Origin: Spirochaetales bacterium
GTDB taxonomy: Bacteria > Spirochaetota > Spirochaetia > SZUA-6 > DRHE01
Reading direction: 5' to 3'
NCBI GenBank assembly: GCA_023136785.1
Contig: JAGLQP010000074.1
Span: 1 to 8,391, forward strand
DNA length: 8,391 nt
Below, piece after piece: positions 5,948-8,391 of this stretch (position 1 is the stretch's first letter; the number at the start of each line of letters is the position of its first letter). The position numbers and the translations under genes are program-made. The notes under the pieces are model-generated. The model was given only the letters and a program-made list of their open reading frames with translations. It was not told the DNA's origin and searched no databases.

Positions 5948-6810
5948 CCCGGGTTACCTATTATCCCGGCTGCTCCCTGGAATCTACCGCCAGGGAGTAC
6001 AAGCAATCCATGGTTGAAACGTTTCGCCTGTTGGATATCGGGCTTGTCGAGCTGGAAGATTGGAACTGCTGCGGGGCCACCAGCGCCCACAGCTTGGACG
6101 GTGACCTTGCTCTGGGTCTGCCCGCCCGCAACCTGGCCCTGGCCTCGGCCACCACGGATCTCATGGTTGTTCCCTGTGCCGCCTGCTATAGCCGGCAGAA
6201 AACTGCGGAGGTTCTGCTGGACGAGAATCCCGCATTGAAGCTGGAGCTGGAAAGAAATCTCGGTAGGAGTTTCGAGCATCCAGTTTCTGTGAAGAACATT
6301 CTGGATTTTTTCCTGGGCCACCTGGAGCTGATCCGGTCGAGGGTGCAAAGACCTCTTTCTGAGCTAAAAGTCGTTTGCTACTACGGATGTCTGTTGACCA
6401 GACCGCCGAAGATAACCGGGGAGACAAGCTACGAAGATCCGCAGGGGATGGACGAGATCGTCCAGGCTCTTGGGGCGATTCCCCTTCCCTGGTCGTATAA
6501 GACCGAGTGCTGCGGCGGTTCCCATTCCATAGCCCGGGCTGATCTGGTGCACGTGCTCGTCTCGAAGATCTTGGCCATGGCCCGTGAGGCCGGCGCCCAG
6601 GCGATAGTCACCGCCTGCCCTCTCTGCCAGATGAACCTCGACACCAGGCAGAGAGGTGCGGAACGTGTATCCGGGGAGGAGTTCAACATCCCGGCCATCT
6701 ACATAACAGAATTGATGAGTCTGGCGCTAGGTTCGCCGAAAACTGGAGAATTCTTCAAAGGACATTTCGTCAGCCCTGGAAAAATCTTGGACAGTTCTAC
6801 GACAGTCTGA
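5944..6810 (+). CDS. hdrB: Heterodisulfide reductase subunit B-like (CCG domains)
   Basis: HdrB-type catalytic subunit of 288 residues. In methanogens HdrB reduces the CoM-S-S-CoB disulfide using two noncubane [4Fe-4S] clusters; in bacteria the disulfide or thiol substrate is generally unknown. Both CCG cysteine motifs are complete: C10-X31-C42C43-X34-C78-X2-C81, and C149-X39-C189C190-X34-C225-X2-C228, with an extra C145. These spacings fit the family CCG pattern or sit within a residue of it. Typical landmarks are YYPGCS at the N-terminus, CYYGCLLTRP mid-protein and ECCGGSH and CPLCQMN in the second half. Start ATG 5944 overlaps the hdrC stop by 4 bp. hdrA follows after 24 bp. All ligands are present, so it should be catalytically competent. 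Confidence 0.92.
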   Translation: MTRVTYYPGCSLESTAREYKQSMVETFRLLDIGLVELEDWNCCGATSAHSLDGDLALGLPARNLALASATTDLMVVPCAACYSRQKTAEVLLDENPALKLELERNLGRSFEHPVSVKNILDFFLGHLELIRSRVQRPLSELKVVCYYGCLLTRPPKITGETSYEDPQGMDEIVQALGAIPLPWSYKTECCGGSHSIARADLVHVLVSKILAMAREAGAQAIVTACPLCQMNLDTRQRGAERVSGEEFNIPAIYITELMSLALGSPKTGEFFKGHFVSPGKILDSSTTV

Positions 6811-6818
6811 CATGTTTT

Positions 6819-6824
6819 AGGAGA
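6819..6824 (+). promoter_or_regulatory. Shine-Dalgarno of hdrA
   Basis: AGGAGA lies 10 bases before ATG 6835. A GTG codon follows immediately at 6838 and is a possible alternative start, with no effect on the domains. Confidence 0.55.
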
Positions 6825-6834
6825 GCAGCGCGAA

Positions 6835-8391
6835 ATGGTGGTTGCCAAGAAGAAAACCAACAAAGTCGGATCGGTCATGGTTGCCGGCGCGGGAATCGCC
6901 GGGATGCAGGCAGCCTTGGATCTGGCAAACTCAGGGTTCAAGGTCTATTTGAGTGACGAGGGCGACAGTATCGGTGGCAGGATGGCTCAGCTCGACAAGA
7001 CCTTCCCCACCAATGATTGCGCTATGTGCACAATCTCTCCCCGACTGATCGAGGTGGATAAACATCCCAACATTGAAATCCTCACCCGTACCCAAATCGT
7101 TGCTTTGAATGGAGAGCCGGGCCGCTTCCGGGTTCGGCTTAATAGGAATCCCCGTTACGTAGACCTGGAGCTGTGTAACGCCTGCGGTGACTGCATCGAA
7201 GTGTGCCCTGTTTCGGTTGATAATCCGTATGAGTACGGCTTGGCTTCCCGCAAGGCTATCTTTAAAACCTACCCCCAAGCGATACCAAACTCCTTCGCCA
7301 TCGAAAAGGCAGACAGAGCCCCTTGCGGCAGCACCTGCCCGGCTGGAATCAACTGCCAGGGCTACATCGCCCTTGTATCCGAGGGCAAGTTTGCCGAGGC
7401 AGCCAAGCTCATCTTCGAGCGAAATCCCTTCCTGTCCGTGTGCGGCCGGGTGTGTCACCATCCCTGCGAAAACGAATGTCATCGAGGGGCTTATGACGAA
7501 GCGGTGGCGATCAATCCGATCAAGCGCTTTCTGGGAGACTGGGCTATCCAGCATCCCGAGCAGATGCGAGAGGTCTTCCAGCGGCAACAGGTAGAGGATA
7601 AAACCACCCGGCTTCACCGAGAGGAAAACAGTACGCACAAGGTCGCCGTGGTCGGCTCGGGGCCGGCCGGGCTGTCAGCCGCTCTGGACCTGGCAAGGCT
7701 CGGATATCAGGTCACCGTTTTTGAGGCGGCCTCCACCCCTGGGGGAATGCTTCAAACCGGATTCCCCGATTATCGGCTTCCAAAGGATATCGTTCAAAAG
7801 GAAATTAAGCGTATACTGGATTTTGGCATCGAACTGAGGCTGAACACGACCATCGGAGATGATGTTAGCCTCTCCGAGCTCAAGCGCAACGGATACAAAG
7901 CCATCTTCTCCGCCATCGGCCTTCAGACCGGAAAAGTTCTCGATATCGAAGGCGCGGAGCTTGCCGGTGTCCTAAACGGGCTGGAGTTCCTCGAGCGAGT
8001 GATTCGGAAAGAAACGGTCGAGATCGGTGACAAGGTAATAGTCGTCGGCGGCGGGAACGTTGCAATCGATTCCGCTCAAACCGCCGTTCGATTGGGTGCG
8101 AAAAGGGTCATGATCCTCTACCGCCGCACCCGGCAGGAGATGCCCGCTCACAGCTGGCAGATCGAAGAGGCCCTCGCTGAAGGGGTCGAGCTCCGCGAAT
8201 CTTTTAGTCCGGTTAGAGTTCTTGGAAACGGCAAAGTAGCTGCGCTAAGGGCGAGCCGCTCGATCAGTGTCAGCGACGATACCGGTCGAACTCAATTAGA
8301 GCTTGATGAGAGTACCACGGAGGATATTTCCTGCGATACGTTGATCTTTGCAGTGGGTCAGGGGATTGATAGGGACGTAGTCGATATGCTC
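6835..8391 (+). CDS. hdrA: HdrA-like flavoprotein with inserted GltD/NfnB-type NADPH module (3' partial)
   Basis: The first 519 codons are visible; the frame is open at the right edge. Residues 11-155 are HdrA-like: FAD-binding GAGIAG (18-23), IGGRMAQLDKTFPTNDCAMC with C62 and C65, TISPRLIEV, and a [4Fe-4S] motif C114, C117, C120, C124-Pro, then KAIFKTYPQAIPNSF. Residues 160-240 switch to the helical Fe-S domain of GltD and dihydropyrimidine dehydrogenase: C164, C168, C174, and C203, C207, C211, C215 in CGRVCHHPCENEC. Residues 268-519 are a GltD/NfnB-type oxidoreductase: FAD loop GSGPAG (274-279), NAD(P) loop GGGNVA (405-410), and YRRTRQEMPA (429-438), whose arginines favour NADPH, plus FAVGQ near 505-509. 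By family precedent the HdrA FAD domain and further Fe-S clusters resume after this module, giving a protein over 1000 residues. It should feed NAD(P)H-derived electrons to HdrC/HdrB, possibly by flavin-based bifurcation. An alternative is an NADPH-ferredoxin-type oxidoreductase using the Hdr scaffold. The missing C-terminus could settle this. Confidence 0.88.
   Translation, partial: MVVAKKKTNKVGSVMVAGAGIAGMQAALDLANSGFKVYLSDEGDSIGGRMAQLDKTFPTNDCAMCTISPRLIEVDKHPNIEILTRTQIVALNGEPGRFRVRLNRNPRYVDLELCNACGDCIEVCPVSVDNPYEYGLASRKAIFKTYPQAIPNSFAIEKADRAPCGSTCPAGINCQGYIALVSEGKFAEAAKLIFERNPFLSVCGRVCHHPCENECHRGAYDEAVAINPIKRFLGDWAIQHPEQMREVFQRQQVEDKTTRLHREENSTHKVAVVGSGPAGLSAALDLARLGYQVTVFEAASTPGGMLQTGFPDYRLPKDIVQKEIKRILDFGIELRLNTTIGDDVSLSELKRNGYKAIFSAIGLQTGKVLDIEGAELAGVLNGLEFLERVIRKETVEIGDKVIVVGGGNVAIDSAQTAVRLGAKRVMILYRRTRQEMPAHSWQIEEALAEGVELRESFSPVRVLGNGKVAALRASRSISVSDDTGRTQLELDESTTEDISCDTLIFAVGQGIDRDVVDML

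Noticed and set aside
6931..7638. 235-codon open frame on the minus strand within hdrA
   Set aside because: The plus strand here encodes unmistakable HdrA and GltD cysteine motifs, and the minus translation shows no family features.

Overview
The window looks like a piece of a chromosome from a GC-rich, probably anaerobic bacterium. The main clue is a heterodisulfide-reductase-type operon (hdrC-hdrB-hdrA) in which HdrA carries an internal GltD/NfnB-like NADPH-binding module. That form of HdrA is familiar from sulfate reducers, syntrophs, some spirochaetes and other anaerobes. A lipoprotein with a typical bacterial lipobox argues for a bacterium rather than an archaeon. I cannot fix the phylum from sequence alone; Desulfobacterota-like or Spirochaete-like lineages are guesses.

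Layout. (1) Positions 24-3826, plus strand: a large lipoprotein joining a YfbK-type von Willebrand A domain to a choice-of-anchor-L-like C-terminal domain, followed 26 bp later by an FGGY sugar kinase of the rhamnulokinase family. (2) Positions 3793-5112, minus strand: a PHP-domain metal-dependent phosphoesterase-like protein, convergent with the kinase and overlapping its 3' end by 34 bp. (3) Positions 5113-5401: a divergent intergenic region, the densest regulatory stretch in the window. It holds a near-consensus sigma-70 promoter, three 11-bp tandem direct repeats, a 15-bp palindrome, a minus-strand terminator-like stem with a T7 tract, and a leader hairpin with a GCAA tetraloop just upstream of the hdrC Shine-Dalgarno. 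(4) Positions 5402-8391, plus strand: hdrC and hdrB (4-bp overlap), then hdrA 24 bp on. hdrA is open at the right edge after 519 codons.

How the genes work together. HdrC (two [4Fe-4S] clusters) should carry electrons between HdrA (FAD, Fe-S) and HdrB (two CCG-type cysteine motifs, the disulfide or thiol active site). The GltD-like module adds an NAD(P)H site, so the complex is best read as a soluble NAD(P)H-linked, possibly electron-bifurcating reductase. Its physiological disulfide acceptor is unknown, and partners such as MvhD, FrhB, or Flx and ferredoxin-linked subunits would lie to the right of the window. The surface lipoprotein, sugar kinase and PHP protein have no obvious pathway link to the Hdr operon.

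Most worth a second look: the structured and repeat-bearing leader of the hdr operon, the HdrA-GltD architecture, and the VWA/choice-of-anchor-L lipoprotein. No RNA genes, insertion sequences or CRISPR arrays were seen, and no gene-free stretch exceeds 300 bases.
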